Positions 47,966 through 61,915 of a stretch of DNA of 64,000 bases are shown here, in pieces. The notes under the pieces are model-generated. The model was not told where the DNA came from. It ran no database searches and was given only the letters and a program-made list of their open reading frames with translations. Each line of letters begins with the position of its first letter. Positions within the stretch are counted from its first letter, which is position 1. Origin of the DNA: Blasia pusilla (Eukaryota > Marchantiophyta > Marchantiopsida > Blasiales); contig CM114274.1 of the NCBI GenBank assembly GCA_050084515.1, positions 29,760,001-29,824,000 of the forward strand, given 5' to 3'. Position numbers and translations under genes: made by a program.

Positions 47966-50900
47966 TTCTACATTCATATATACATATATTTTCAACCCAA
48001 TTCGTATAATAAGAATGTAATAGTAACAAGGATACAATTCTCTTCCTTAATTTAGGTTTGAAACTTTTGGAGAAGGAAAATGAAATCCAATTTTGAAAGA
48101 AGAAAGATGGCTTAATTGGTGAAAAAGAAGAGTAAAATATTTCTTCACTTTTATATAAGAGTTAAATATTATTTCAACCTTTATTAAATATTATATAATA
48201 GTGAGATATTATTGTTGCATGTAGAAGAATGAATTGATCTAAGGGGTAGAAAATTATTTCTAAACTACTTTTACAAAAATTCCATTCTCGGGCATGCCAA
48301 CTAGTATATCCATTGGCCTTCCATGGACTATTGTAAGCTCGTGCGAGGCACAAGTTTAAATTATCTCCCAAAATGATAACTAACTCTAGAAATTCTCAAG
48401 TGTCATTTTCAATTAATTTTGAGCAATATATTGGATCAAAAGATGAGCGGTCTTATTGATTGAAAGTGCGAAGCTTGGAATAGAAGAGAAGGGAAGTGAG
48501 ATTGAAATAGATCTTTGGATTTCTTTCTCACGTGCCGCCAATAACTCTCGCTCTGATTCCTGTAGCCATGAATCCTTGCCAAAGAGTCTTCATGAAATTC
48601 TTACAATATGTCGATTTCATTACATCTTCCTTAATTGCAAATGCCACCTAGAATTATGGTATTATGCCGGATTCAAGAGGAGCCATATGGTAAAACTGGA
48701 ATCAGGACTGAGCAAGAGGAGGGAGATTTACTCTCAAGTAGCAATTGTAACAATGACGATTTCTCTTGAGCTTTAATTTTGAACAGATGTTAGCAAGAGC
48801 AAAAAATACTTTTGGCAATAGTTTGGTCAACCTCTTGCTTTAGGAGCCAAAATGTTGTCAATCTCCAGCTTTGACATCTTCAACTAGTAGTGCAAAGCGT
48901 AGGATATTGAAGCTTCTACTGTCATCTTGACTCTAGTCAAGACTATGGATTCTCAGAAAAATTTCTACGCTAGATAATCCATAGTTGCAACACGTCCTAG
49001 ACAGCTTCCATGAGACGTCAGTGACAACACTGATCATATATTGCAAGACTTATTATATGTATTAGAGATTGAGATATAGTGAACTTTTCAGTAGTACAAT
49101 TTCCGGTCTTGAGTTAGGGAGATTGGAATTGAGTGGGCATTAAATGGCTCATAATGGATTTTGAACCCTACTATTATGCATGCTAAGAGAAAAATCTCTA
49201 TTCCCTTCTTGCAATAGTATTCCTCTACTTGAACAACTTTCTTCTATTAAGTTCTCCTTATCTAGTATTTTCATTTAGAAGACCTCATTCTCACCATTTT
49301 GGATTTTGTTTCCTTCTTCTAGCTGTATAATCTCCTTATAATTCTCCTTATAATTCTCAATTTGTTTCAAAAAATGCTCTATGATTGTGTGAAAGAGAGG
49401 CTATTGTGATATGGTAGAATTCCAAATTTTGAAAATTGAGTCAAAACCCTCTCCCTCCCCATGACATGAGTAGTGTGAGGAAGATAAAAATCTTGTTGAG
49501 TCTTTTTGAACATGTCATGCATTTAAAAGTGGGAGTTTATTTCTATGGGTCTTATTGGATGAGTCGCATGTTGTGTGTGTGGATTTCAAATGGATGATGG
49601 AAATTGTAATGTACAACTCAAGGAAAAAGGTACTCCTTGTATCGAAAAATATTAAGTTTGTTCCCAAGAGATCACCGTTTTCTGAGTAAAGAGAGGTTTT
49701 ATAAGAAATAACAAGAACAACTCCTTCTTCACTAACTTTACTCACTTACTAGAACTAAATTGTCTTTCCGAGTAAAAAAGAATAAAAATATTTTCTTCCC
49801 TCTTGGAAAAGACTCTTCTCAAGTGCAGACGAAAACTCTTGCCAATCTGCAATAACAAAGCTCCACGAAGATCTCTAGAATGGCGGCTCACCCTACTTTT
49901 AGAATTGAATCTGTCATGGCAGGTTTCTCACTATCTAACAGCTTTCCTATGCTCTTCCTGATTATCTTATGGATTCCGAAATCAGAAGACTCACCTCTCA
50001 TCTCTATTGCAAACCAATAGGATCCACATTCAATTCCGCACATAAGAAAGCATGAGAGAAGACACTTCTACTACAACAAAGAGTGGAAAGAACTAGAAAG
50101 TATTACAAGCTTCAGAAAGTAAAAGACTCTTCAGCTTGGATCATCCCCAAAGAACTCCTTACACAACCCACCAAGACTACTGGGAAACTCAAGATACAAG
50201 GGAATGACCCCATGCTCTTGTGGTGTATTCTTTAAATAGTCTCTTACAATTCCTGATTGATCATCCTATTCTACTCTAGATTTCTAACTGATAATCCTAC
50301 CCCCCTCCATTCAAATTCCCAACCCTCCATCTTCCCAAGACGGTTGGTTGCCCTGGCAAGTCATTTTCGCTTCCTTCTGAACCGCTGCGCCGTTCCATTT
50401 CTGGCTTCCGAAACCACCGTGATGGTTCGGTCTTCACAATCTTTGCGCTCTTCGTAGTCCTATCTTTGCAAAGGCTCTTTGATCTTCGTTCTTTGTTCTT
50501 TGGTCTTCGCTCTTTGTTCTTTGATCTTTGTTTACAGTCTTCGCACTAAGACTCCTTTGGAACTTTGGCTGCAAAGAAGAAGTCTTTACAGTGGTTTTCA
50601 CTCCTCCAAGACACTTCCCTGTTCTTCCAATCTCCTTGTCTTCTCAATGGAGTTTCACTAACTTGCCTTATCAAGTACTCTTCCAACTCTTTCTCTTCCT
50701 CTATTCATATTACAATCTTCTACGAAATCTTGAATCTTGAATCTTCCTTCCTAAAGACTTTAACCTATTTTTGTACAAAAAACATCATCCAAAATACAAA
50801 ATCCCAGATCAAATCTCTGTGCTCTCTTGAAAAGGATGAAGAGTATAGGGAGACTTTGATCCTCTCTTTCACCAAAAAAAGTGTCAGAGAGGAGAGGGTT

Positions 50901-52783
50901 TTGTACAGTGAAGTAACAGGAGAGGTTTTGTATAGTGCAATTGCAAGTGCTTTCCGAGTATAAGTCTGGAGACTTGTAATTCACTCATAAATTACTAGCA
51001 AAGTGAACTTAAGGGGATCTAATAGTTTGCAAAATTTCAATGAGTTTTTTCGAAAATCTATTGCTAGCAAAGTTTATGAGTGCTTAGATTCGCAAAAGAA
51101 CTTGTGAGAAGGAGCTACACAGCATTCACCAAAATGAAAACTTATACGATAAACTCCCATTTCCTTTGCTATGACCCTTCATTTTCATTTTATCTCCTAA
51201 CTTTCTAAGTTTTCCCTTGCGTTGAATTACTTTTAGTGGGACTAAGTAACATTTTTTTCTTTCAAATTTTTTTATGTAAGAGTTAGAGTCAAAATTGGAG
51301 ATTCTAAAAAAAGAGGGAAATTGTTTATGAGTACAATGGAAGTGGTTCGTGGCTCTTAAGTCTCACAATTCTTTCGTAAATTTTGTATACACCTTTGGCC
51401 TACATATGTAGAATTACTATGATGATTCAAAACAATGCACAGGAGGTTTCAATTGAGGGAACCTACAAGAAAATTTCTTTTTGAAAATTTCAAGTCTTAT
51501 AAGTAAAGTTCAAATCAAAGTCATATGGTTTCGCTATCTTGTTTAGATCAAAAACTTTGTTGTAACTTGAAGTTATAATGACCATAAAAATCATAAATTG
51601 AGTTGCCCAAATAAAAAATTCACAAGCCACCCTTCATTTTGAAAAAAATATAGTCTTCTTTGCGAAGAAGCAAAATTCACCATCCCTAGAGTCTTTTTCA
51701 TAGTCATTATAAGAATATCAATATTTTATTTTATTTTATATGATAGTAACATATGAAATAAAAAATTCCAACTATTTTTATAGTAAATAATTAGTAGTGA
51801 AGAAATTAACTCTATTTTAGAGCTATTTATCTCCTCCTCACTTCTTAGAATTTCCTTCTCCACTTCCCTACTTGTTTTGCTCTCCCACTAATTACATAAG
51901 CCCACTCAAGACAAACATATTAAAAAAAAATACTATATAAAGGTTGGAAAGTCTGAAAATTTAATGAAGGAATAGTATTGGGAACTTTATGAAATTATGC
52001 CACTATTTCCACAATTCCATTTGGAAAACATAAATTTCATTACAAACCTCTTGTCAAGGAAAAAAAAGACTCTTACATCTCATTCCCCTTGCCTTTAGTT
52101 CTCATGTTGGAATAGTGCTACATTTTGATGTAGAGGATCGACAATAGTAATGTCGTTTTAGATCTTCATCCTTGACCTAGTTCATAGCTTCTTGTTTTGA
52201 GTTATTTGGTTCTCAATTTATAAGAAGAGACCAAGGCTATTCATCCAACAACCATAATATGACTCTTTTTTTGGCCATGTATAGATAGAGTCACATGGGT
52301 TCCTAGTCACATGCAAATATCCTTGCAAACATGTGAATGCACCAAGAGATTGGGTTAAAAAAGCTTGTTAATTGCACGCATGTTGGATGTCCAAAAGGAA
52401 CTTCCTTCACACAAATCAAGTAGAAGCTAGAGCATTGAGTCATCTTTTACAAGGCATCCTGTGCAAATCCATGCCAAAAAATAAAATCAACAAAGGATTG
52501 AATTTTTTTAATGGAGATGGAAAGCTTCTTACTAGAATCTAGAGCCCAACCCCGCATTGGTACTTGTGCCCAAGACTAGTTGGATAGCCAACCCCGAGGT
52601 TTTTGTCCTTTTTTCCATCTTCTTATTGTATGCACAATGGAAACGTACGTATCTATGTATTACATAAAAAAGAACTCAGAGAGAGGGGAAGAGAGAATTG
52701 GGAAAGACATAAAGGATAAAGGAATGATGAATGGAGAGATGTAGACATGTAGAGAGTAGGAAAAACATGAGAAGGGCGGAATC
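47966..52783. other. Gene-free AT-rich stretch
   Basis: Open frames reach 132 codons (50565-50963) but overlap others on both strands and are unrecognised. A TCTTCG/TCTTTG-rich low-complexity patch lies at 50410-50560. A paired phrase (GAGAGGGTTTTGTACAGTG, GAGAGGTTTTGTATAGTGC) occurs at about 50893 and 50922. No RNA gene was seen. Confidence 0.4.
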
Positions 52784-52960
52784 TGTCAGGTCTGTTGGGA
52801 TAGATTGGTGAGATCTAGTAGAGCGCCTTTGGAGACACTAGAGAACAGCCTCAGAAGGTTGAGGATGACCTGTTGAGACCACGGGTGACTTGCGAGGGCA
52901 GGTTTCCCCTTCATTTCGGCACAAGAAATGAAGGGTCTCCCCTTCATTTCCCCCTTTTTT
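52784..52960 (+). mobile_element. Short fragment of repeat family A
   Basis: TGTCAGGTCTGTTGGGATAG is followed by GGTGAGATCTAGTAGAGCGCC, ACAGCCTCAGAAGGTTGAGG and a GCAGGTTTCCCCTTCATTT stretch, matching the first ~150 bp of copies 2 and 3. A TTTCCCCTTCATTT phrase is repeated just after, then the match ends. Confidence 0.65.
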
Positions 52961-55900
52961 GAACCTAAACCTGCCCTTGCACAAGAAATTATCCTCCATT
53001 ACTATGTCTTTTTTAAGGATTGGCTTTGTGAGTCATATAGTCAAGTTTGGCTCCACTATTCATGGCTAGAGATCCAAACATATTAGTTCAAGATAAAATT
53101 ATTAATTGGGGCCCAATTAAGAAGTAATTGAAAATCGTAAGACAAAGGGAATAGAAACCTATTGCTCATTTGGTATGATTATAAATGCGCAACCTACACT
53201 AACTTATCACAAGACTAGGGAATGGGTGTAACCTTGAGATCCTCCCGAGATATTCGTAAGAAACGACCTAATCGTTGGAGCAAGACTAGTTAAGACATGC
53301 ATATGAGCCTTAAGACATATTTTAGAATCTACATTCAAGAGGTAAGCTTAACCACTTGCAGGTGCCAACAAGTAGAAGAAGGGTGAGTAAGCTTGGAGTC
53401 TAGTTCCCGTAGAAGTGGAAAGGAAAATTATACAAGTTAAGGTGAAGATGGTTGGGAAATTTTGATACTTATTCTAGTGGTGGGAAGGAAAATGGAGAAA
53501 ATACAGACTATGAGACACCATGCCATGGAACATACAAAACATTGGAGTGAGGCTCATAAGGGGTTGGAGGAGTCAAGATGGATGGGAGAAATCATGAGAC
53601 TTATCCCAAGGTCACCACCATGAATTCCATCGTCCCAAGGAGTCTGATAAGGGATTGGGAGTCTTTTCCATTTTTGAGTTGATCGCCACACCAAGTGGCT
53701 AAGGATGGGTTGTATTAGGTAAGGGGAGCCCTGCTTGAAGATCAAAAGGAGCCATTTGCTACATACAACCACAACACCAATTCAAGCTATGAGCCGAACA
53801 CTTCACTCGACCTTGGATTTTTAGCAACTTAAGCAAGGAATAATCTCCACGTGGAACCTTCTTGTCGACTAGCGCTTTTTCCTCTATCTGTACCTACAAT
53901 CAAAATCCCACTCGGTGAAGTTGGGGATGGGACTTTAATTCACTTATTGGATACATAAAAGGACTTCCAGTAGAAAGAGAAACACTATAGTTTACCCCAC
54001 CAATAGGTTTTTCAAGTTTGATAGCCTAGATTCAAAACCATGGCTCCTACAATTATTTGCATGTGTGCATGGACATTCCATATCCTCTCATCTCTTGGTT
54101 GTCAAAGCTTTGATTTGATTGGAACCCAAGGAATCTACAAAGAAAATAAGCAAAGCTAAGCACATGTGTCAAACCCTTATCTATTACATACATACAATCC
54201 ATGGAACTTAATATGGGTTTTTGTATGGGGCTCCCTATGGACTCATAGGTTCATAGTCAAGACCTTCCCCTTTACTAGTACTTATAGGGTTCTCAGCCCT
54301 TCCATTATCCTTGGTTAAGGAACATTCAGGTCACTCTTTTCGGCCCTCAACCTAACTTCCTAATACATTCATTTTTTGGGAGTTTCTCACCCTTTTCTTG
54401 TGCGTTTTTTTGAGATATTTGGTGAGTTGGAACTAGCTTTGCATAAGCTTTCCAACGCCATATTACTTGTCCAAAACGCATCTTGGGATTGAAAGTTATG
54501 GTCCAAAATACAATCAAAATCCGAAACGCTAGTCATGTTTAAAATCCGGTTCTCACCTCTTTGGCAACCACTCTTCCTAGACTCTACTCCTCTGAATTTT
54601 TGGTTCACATTTGGTTCAGGTTTCCTAGTCGCAACCATAAACACATAAAACACTCAACCTTACTCGCGTCTCATCTCTTGTGTCTCTCGCGTCTCTTCCA
54701 AGAGACCACTCCAAACCATCCTAGCGTGATTTCACTAAGGCTTTGATGTTCCACTTGGCACTCGTTTGGTTATGAGGGTTGAGACACTTTTCTTTTGCTC
54801 CAATGAGTATGTGGCATCTTGCTCTCCCCTCTTTGAATCATTTGTTTGTGAGTATGTTGTGTTCTCCCATCTCTTTTTATTCAAGTCTTTGTTCTTACTA
54901 TGTGATCTCAATGATCCCCAATTCTTACATGGTTTTCAGTTCAAATAATCTCTCTCACATATGAGAAGTTTAAAAAAATCTCATATATGATTGAAAATTT
55001 AGGAAATTTTCTTAACCGCTAATAGGGATTACTTTGTGAATTCTTGACAAATCTGATTGGGACTAGATTGCATTGGAATTTCTTGTTGTGTTTGAAGTAT
55101 CTACCTGACTAGAGTACCCTCCTTAGATAGAGTCCTATCCCTAGCTTGGAGTACCTCGGATATTTATTCTCGTTTTAACTCATAAGAGGACTTTATCTTC
55201 TGAATTTTATAAATTTTTTGAAAAAATCTATACTTTATTGTGAGGAAGGGAGCGGGGTTAATTTTGTGGGAAGTGGACTTTTATGAAGTGAAGTCAATTT
55301 CCAAAGTAGTGATCCCAGGTGACCTCTTCAAGGAAAAAGCCAAGGCCAACTTCATGAATCCCATATTTGAAGATGTGATTTGATTTGATTTGATTTGAAT
55401 TTATGTTTAGCCGGTTTCATATGGGATATACATTAGGTCACTATTGAAAGATTAATCTTTCCTTCTTGAAGACAAACACATAAGTATGCATGCTTGAGAT
55501 GTGCGCAAATAAAATTTAAGGTTTCTCTAATTTGGACCATTATTAATAAGGTTTCTCTAATTTATAAGCAAATATTATAATGGGTGATTATAAACATTAA
55601 TATAATAAAATAATCTTTATTTAAATTTTTTTTAATTTTATGTCATAATTCATATATGATGGAAAGAGAAAATAAATTTTAAAGAGAGAGTAGATTAAAT
55701 TTTATGGAAAGATAAAATTATTTAGGGGATTGAATTATGATTTAAATTTGAATGGAATATTTCAATTATTTAGAAGAGTGAAATGTTATTAGTCTTCTAA
55801 GATTTTAGAAAATAAAACTTATGCTTAAAATTTGACATTAATGATTATTTTAAAATTATTCGTGTTAACTCACATTTTTTATTTTGGGAAGAAACAAATT

Positions 55901-55990
55901 GAAATGAAAGAATAAAATAATTTTAGTAATTAAAATTCATAATAATTTTTTTAATAAGATTTCGCTGGGAAGAGTAGACGGGGAAGAACG
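52961..55990. other. Gene-free AT-rich stretch
   Basis: Only short frames (under 90 codons) are present. AT content is very high at 55500-55970. A phrase AAGGTTTCTCTAATTT is repeated near 55519 and 55549. Nothing else is recognised. Confidence 0.4.
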
Positions 55991-56042
55991 ACCTCTACAT
56001 AACATACACTCCTCTAGAGAGGAGTGTATGTTATGTAGAGGT
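55991..56042. repeat. Perfect 25-bp inverted repeat, 2-nt spacer
   Basis: The arm at 55991-56015 is the exact reverse complement of 56018-56042, with AG at 56016-56017 between them. The flanks AAGAACG and GATTTTC are not complementary. The structure could extrude as a cruciform or, if transcribed, form a perfect hairpin. It lies in AT-rich DNA with no gene nearby. Confidence 0.95.
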
Positions 56043-59000
56043 GATTTTCTTTCCTTTTAAGACTTATAAAAGTGAAAATTATATTTAAAATCTACCTTCA
56101 ATCTTTTTAGAATAATTTCTCCAGAACAGAAAAAAAATTCAAATTTATGTGGAATGTTATTAATCTTCTTCCCAGGCAGGGTTTTATTTTTCGGACCTCC
56201 GCGTGGAGAGTTTTATGGTAATGATTGTTGTATCAGTGCTTGAAAGTTTACCTGTAATTTCGTGGTGCTCTGGCGGGCAAGAGTTACCCGACTTCGAAGC
56301 CCAACAGGTTTTCAACCGTCGGAATTCTGATTTTCGTTTCATTCTCCATCCCGATCATTTTTCCCTTCCATGAAAGAATGGTCATCTCACATTTACATTG
56401 CATCGTTGCTGTCTATTTGATTAACAGCAACGATAGTGATAAGGTTTCCAACGGTGATTTCTATTTTTATATGGGGCTCATTCTCAAGTTTAGGGTGTTG
56501 AAGAATGATTCATTCCCTCCATACCGGTGAATGTGTAAGCAACCTAGGAGTTAAGAAATCCTCCATTGTGATACAAACGACAAACCCGTCTTATTATCGA
56601 CTACTCAGAGGTAACTTGAATTAGATTGCACTGGAAAACGGCTGGTAATGTAGCAGGTCTACCTGGAAATACCTTTCCCCATACGGAAACCCTTTCTTTG
56701 AAAATGACGGGATAGATCTGTGCGGGGATTGATAGGAGATGGACGTCCGAAAAACCCAGGGTCCAGACCACAATTTTTGTACGTAACCAGCTGTGTCGTG
56801 ATAAATGGACGACTCGTGGAGACAAACTAGTTCTGATTCGTCAATGTCGAACGTTTATACCAAACTGAAAACACTACTAGCTTTACCTTCAGGATAGAAG
56901 TATGAAAAGTTGCCAACCGAGCAGATTCAACCCGTCAGTGCTAAATTGTAGAACGACTCATTCCACACGCAAAAACGAGCTCACCGACCTGTTAGTTCTT
57001 CACATGTCATAAGGGACCGCAGTCACAGACACGGAAGTTCGAGGGATTCATGTTCGGACAAGGTCGGGTTCTAACACGGGAGGAGACCGTCGCGATGTCT
57101 TACAGACTGTCACGGGCTCCAGGGTTTTGCAAGGCGTATTGTTGATTTACAATGCGCACCCCAAATGTCCAGTCAAAATTCAGAAAAACTCTTGCATTAG
57201 TACTGTCCTCCAATGTAAAGACAGAAGTGTAAGCCAACTATTTCCGTGGGACTAGTGTAAGTCGAGTTAGTGAGCCGTAGCACGGTGATCTTGCTCAGTC
57301 AATTCTCCTCCGCAGCTTGCAAATGCATCTCGGACTTTGATGGTACAGAAAATGATCATCATGGCAGGATCACCGCTCATGTAGAGCACATGACGCAAAA
57401 CCAAACTATAGTCAACGCGAACGCTCAGAGCAGACCCTTACCGGAAACCAAGAGCAGACGTAATAATTGGAACTCGTACCAGGGTTTGAGGTACTCCAAA
57501 TGCATCTCGGACTTTGATGGTGCAGAATACGATAATCATGGCAGGACCACCGCTCACGTAGAGCACATGACGCGAAACTAAACTATAGACAACGCGAACG
57601 CATGGAGCACACCTTTGACAGAATCCAAGAGCAGACGTAGTAACTGGAACTCGTACCAGAGTTTGAGGTACTCTTCTTCCTTCTACCGCTCAGGGGGAAA
57701 TCGAATGAACGGAAGTGAAAGGTCTGCAACTTGAAGCGGCCTTTCCAGATCCTTGGTGGAAAGATTTCTGTTCCTCCTCGTTCAGACGGAAGGATTTAGC
57801 GCAGTAAGGACTCGCTCCGCCTCAGGCGAACCATCAACTTACTGCCCCGCGGAGAATAACAACAAAGGATTAATCAAGTCTAGACAGTAGCTACTCTGCA
57901 GAACACCTGGTGGTCAGGCCCGCATCATGCCAAACTGCGAGAATACTCGAGGGCAAATCTGCTAGCACGCCGTTCCGGGGCCACGGATCACCATGCGAAA
58001 ACGTGGTGGCTAGTCCATTCTCCGGGACGATTTCACCAACCATCCAACTATCTCGATCACCACCCGGATCGGCCTAACTTGACCAACAAGATATCGTCCA
58101 CCCTGCGGTCCACAGCAATGACGGTGCAGCTTCACGAGAGGTTGTGAGAGCGAGCCTTTCCGACCTTAGGCCACACATTTACATCCGGGGGTTGTAGCGA
58201 TATCGAACAAGGGCGACGGGGTCAGAGCTGCATGCCGCACCACAAGCACGGGCCCTGGACGTCGGGATGAGATCTTATGAGAAAAGAGAGGGTCCGAGGT
58301 GGCGGCTGCTGTCATCCCAACCCTAAAACTCTCGAAATCTCCGAATACGGCTCGAGGCGGCCGCGTAGGTGCTTCTTGACCATCACTTTAACCTTTAGGG
58401 CCGGATCCCATGTGCACGCGATCGGGAAATAAAAGTGGGTGAATCTCATTGGAATACGACCAAACTAGCGAGGAATAGGAGCGGAACTGATTGCGGAACG
58501 ATTTCCGCGTCCCCGTCCAATTTTCTTTCGGAAAATAAATTCCGTCCCCCATAAACCCGCGTATTCCGACACTAAATGGTAGTACCATAAATTTCGACTA
58601 GTGTTACTCCGTGTAATGTACGGATTAATTTATTTATTATAATTAAATTTTAAAGTTTCATATAAAATAATTTCAAACGATTTTATCTACACTTTTAGGG
58701 CACGATTGCATGAGGCATCTCACATCTGCGACCTTGGCAGTTACGTTAGATCAAGGATATCCTACGGTTCATGTTTTTTCCAAATGGAAAGAGCCGGGAG
58801 TTTATGATTGGCGTCCTTGATTTTTTACGAGGTCAGTCTCTTTCTTGCGACCAATATTTTTGGGCGCAAGATGGCCGGCGGCGTCCCCACGGCCTGTGAG
58901 ACCTTCGAAGGCTAGTTACAATTTCAAACGCAACCGGTTCTACTTGTTTCTTTCTGTCACCCGTCAACCTTTCTGTTAAGTGACGACGATTACTTGTGTA

Positions 59001-59340
59001 TAATTTGTGTGGTATTTTCTAACGATTTCTTGTATGCAAATTCTGGTGTGTGCGTTGCGTCCTTGTGATCGATGGTGTAGAATTTACAAGACACAATTTC
59101 CTTGTGTATGTCTAGCTATGGGCTTTGGATGAGTACCTCTGGTTTTCATGCGAGCATCTACTATGTTGGGGCGACAGAGAATCCAAGGTTCGTCCCATGA
59201 TCTCGACGACTCAAATGTGTACTGAATTTAATGCGATTTCCAAACATTTGGAAATCCAAAATCAGCCGTCATTCAGAAAGGGAGTAGCCTCCGCAACCGC
59301 GATGTTTGGACCACGGGACTTGCCCTAACTATGACCACGA
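56043..59340. other. GC-richer stretch without a recognised gene
   Basis: Base composition from about 56160 to 59340 resembles that of the two real genes more than the surrounding AT-rich DNA, yet no protein family is recognisable in any frame. Frames are mostly under 105 codons. It includes the 177-bp duplication listed separately. A degraded gene, a non-coding transcript or an old retroelement are all possible. Confidence 0.35.
57321..57673. repeat. Tandem duplication, 177-bp unit, two copies
   Basis: Copy 1 is 57321-57497 and copy 2 is 57498-57673. Both start AAATGCATCTCGGACTTTGA and end GTTTGAGGTACTC. The copies differ by scattered substitutions (for example GTACAGAAAATGATC against GTGCAGAATACGATA). 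On the minus strand one frame is open across about 79 codons of the duplication up to a GTAAGG donor-like site near 57442; this is not enough to call an exon. Confidence 0.9.
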
Positions 59341-61915
59341 TCGGTAACTGCCGTATGTCCTATTGATGGACCTTCGTTACCAGCAGCCGGCCGTTGCGCC
59401 CGTCAGTTTCCAAGCGCGACCTTTGTTGATTGGACGGTCCATGACGAGGACCGTTGATGTTTTTGACTTACGCCGCCACCACATACTGTGTTCTAGTCGC
59501 CATCTTTATATTGGAGCAGGCCGTCACCGATCAACTGTGAGTCATATCGCGGAGAGCATATGACTGATTGATTTATGGGGTTTGAGTTTTCTTCTTGCTT
59601 TGCTTTGTCTTGAGGTTGGAGTCGCTTGACAACCATTGAGTACCATGCCGTGACGCCCGTAGTCGCAACGCACCATCGACTGCCGCTCCGTGCCGCTTGT
59701 GGCCGCACCGCCCCATCTTGATCGCGGAGCCGCTCCATCACTAGGGAGGAGATTGTGTTTCATTGACTGAGGAGGATATGCCACCGAGTGCCGCACCCCA
59801 TTCCCGAGTGATGTGCCGTTTGTAGCCATGCCATGCCGCTAGTGCTGCACTATACTGCTGGACCCGTACCACACATCGAGGAGATTTGAGCATCATCAGT
59901 ACCACAGGAGTACGACTTTCTATTTGGAGGAGTTTGTCTTCACGACCGAGTTGGGGTTGAGGTTTGGACTTGCAGAGGAGTGACCGACATTTGTTCAGGT
60001 TACCCATTTTAATCTTTTGTCCTCAACGTATTAGGGATTTTCGGGGTATTGGGTAGTTATTTGGTATGTTGGGTTTTGTGCGGATGCTGAGAGCATCATT
60101 CTTGTATGGGTTTAGGGGACATAGACTTGTGTGGGATGTCTAGAGTTGAGGGTATGGTTTGTCGATGAGACGATAGATCAGTTGATTTGCCGCACCACAC
60201 CGCTTATTGCCGCATAGCACACGTCTAAGTGAGATAGTGTAGATTGAGTGCTGCATGTTAGATTGAGTGATTACTCATGAGATTGAGAGTGATCGTGTAA
60301 GAGGGGCACAAAGGTCATCACGACGTCCTTTCGGGACTTTGAGAGGCGAGGTGGTGGATCTAAGAGTAGCTTTAGAGGGGTTACCCGGAGTGGTGCGAGG
60401 TTTCAAGGGTCCCCATGTGAGAGACCACCTCGATCTCCTTCTGTGTTGTCTTTAGACAAGGGGGAGAGTGTAGAGGAGTTTGTTAGTGCATCACCGCACA
60501 CAGTTAATGGTCCTACCGGTTGGTAGTACAAGATGGACGATCGGGGTAGAGAACCGCGTAGGTTTTCGGGTGCTATAGGCACGATAGAGTTGCACAACTT
60601 TATTGCAGAGTTTAGGAGTTGGTATGACTCACAACAGGTTAGGAACTCTAGAGAGTTCAACCCGTTTATAGCATGGAATGGTATGTTTCAGCACCTAGAG
60701 GGGGCACCCATGGATGATTACCATGAGTTCTCCCATAGATATACCTAGGAGATTGAGGTATGGCGACTCTAGTATGAGGAGGAGGAGGAGTCAAGAGAGG
60801 CCTCTTCCTCTTCTACGAGTGATGTTTTAGGAGGGGTAACTCGCACTGGAGCAGTTGCACCATCTAGTCAGGCTCGTCCTAGGGTCAACCTTGTGGTTCA
60901 GTTCTTTGCTAAGTTACGGACGAGCTCCTAGAGGGTACGAACGGAGAAGTTGCGGAGCATCCACGACTTCCAAAGGCGTTCGGTTGAGAGTTTGCGTGAG
61001 GCCTACAATCGCTTGCGTCGGTTGATTAACGTCACTCAAGGGGTGACAGAGTTGTAGGCTATCTAGTCATGGTACGCGATGTTGGACCAGACCTTGCGGA
61101 CATGGGTGCGGGAGGGGGTGATTCTTATGAACACCTCACCCACGTTGAGAGATGCTTTTAGGACCGCCAAGAACATTGAGCGCAACATGGTGGAGGAGAG
61201 TGTAGCCACAATGAGTTTGGTTGAGAGCAGCCATGAGTATCTGCACCACTAGTGCACCAACGTGGATTCCAAGAGAGGTCTGTGGCACCACGAGCCCATA
61301 GAGGTTATCGAGAGCCTGTGCCACAAAGACCCGCGCCATCATATGCGGCACAGCAGCAGCAACCGCCAGGTCTTATTTGTTGGGCATGTGGTGGATCCCA
61401 TCACCAGCGGGATTCCACTCGTCAGGGTCATGGACACGTGCCTCAACATGGAGGACAAGATTGTGCTGCACCAGGAGGTTATAAGTGTGACTATTGTTAG
61501 AGGTACGGTCACAAATAAGCCAGGTTTTTCAGCTTGCACCTTGAGTTACATCCGGACTGAGGGATGGCTGAGAACAAACCCTCACGTTCGACATCTCCCT
61601 TGACACGTCTAGGTGGTGGGACTCTACCTTCTCCACGGGCAACTCCACCACCCCCTTGGGCGAGTCCAACTCCTCGTTCCCAACTGGATCACCTAGTGCA
61701 TGACCTCTAGGCCCACCCATATCGGAAACTCGCTCTAGTGCCCTCTTTGACCCTTAGTCCAGACTGAGGGATGGCTGCCAAGATAAAGCAGCAGATTGCC
61801 GCTATGGCATTGAGGTTATTCGATGCCGGATCCGTGGCATCGACGTCTTATGGAGCGCTCAGCTAGAGATACAGAGGATCTTGGTTGGATGTGTCAGGTT
61901 GCCCAAATGGAGGTG
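59341..61915 (+). mobile_element. Gypsy-like element B, copy 2 (LTR/leader and gag), interrupted by element C
   Basis: The 5' part (59341-60500) corresponds to copy 1 at 46.7 kb and holds non-coding sequence rich in GCCGCACC words. Gag-like coding remains follow from 60533. The element has no pol in the window because element C starts at 61916, directly after the gag-derived sequence. Confidence 0.65.
60533..61600 (+). pseudogene. Degraded Ty3/gypsy-type gag
   Basis: The N-terminal frame has RRFSGAIGTIELHNFIAEF and FNPFIAWNGMFQHLEG, ending in TAG at about 60746. Beyond it, in changing frames, come EKLRSIHDFQRRSVESLREA, WYAMLDQTLRTWVREGVILM and a zinc-knuckle-like ICWACGGSHHQRD followed by GGYKCDYC. 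The order (gag core, then a Cys-rich nucleic-acid-binding part) is that of retrotransposon gag. Several stop codons make it non-functional. Confidence 0.65.
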
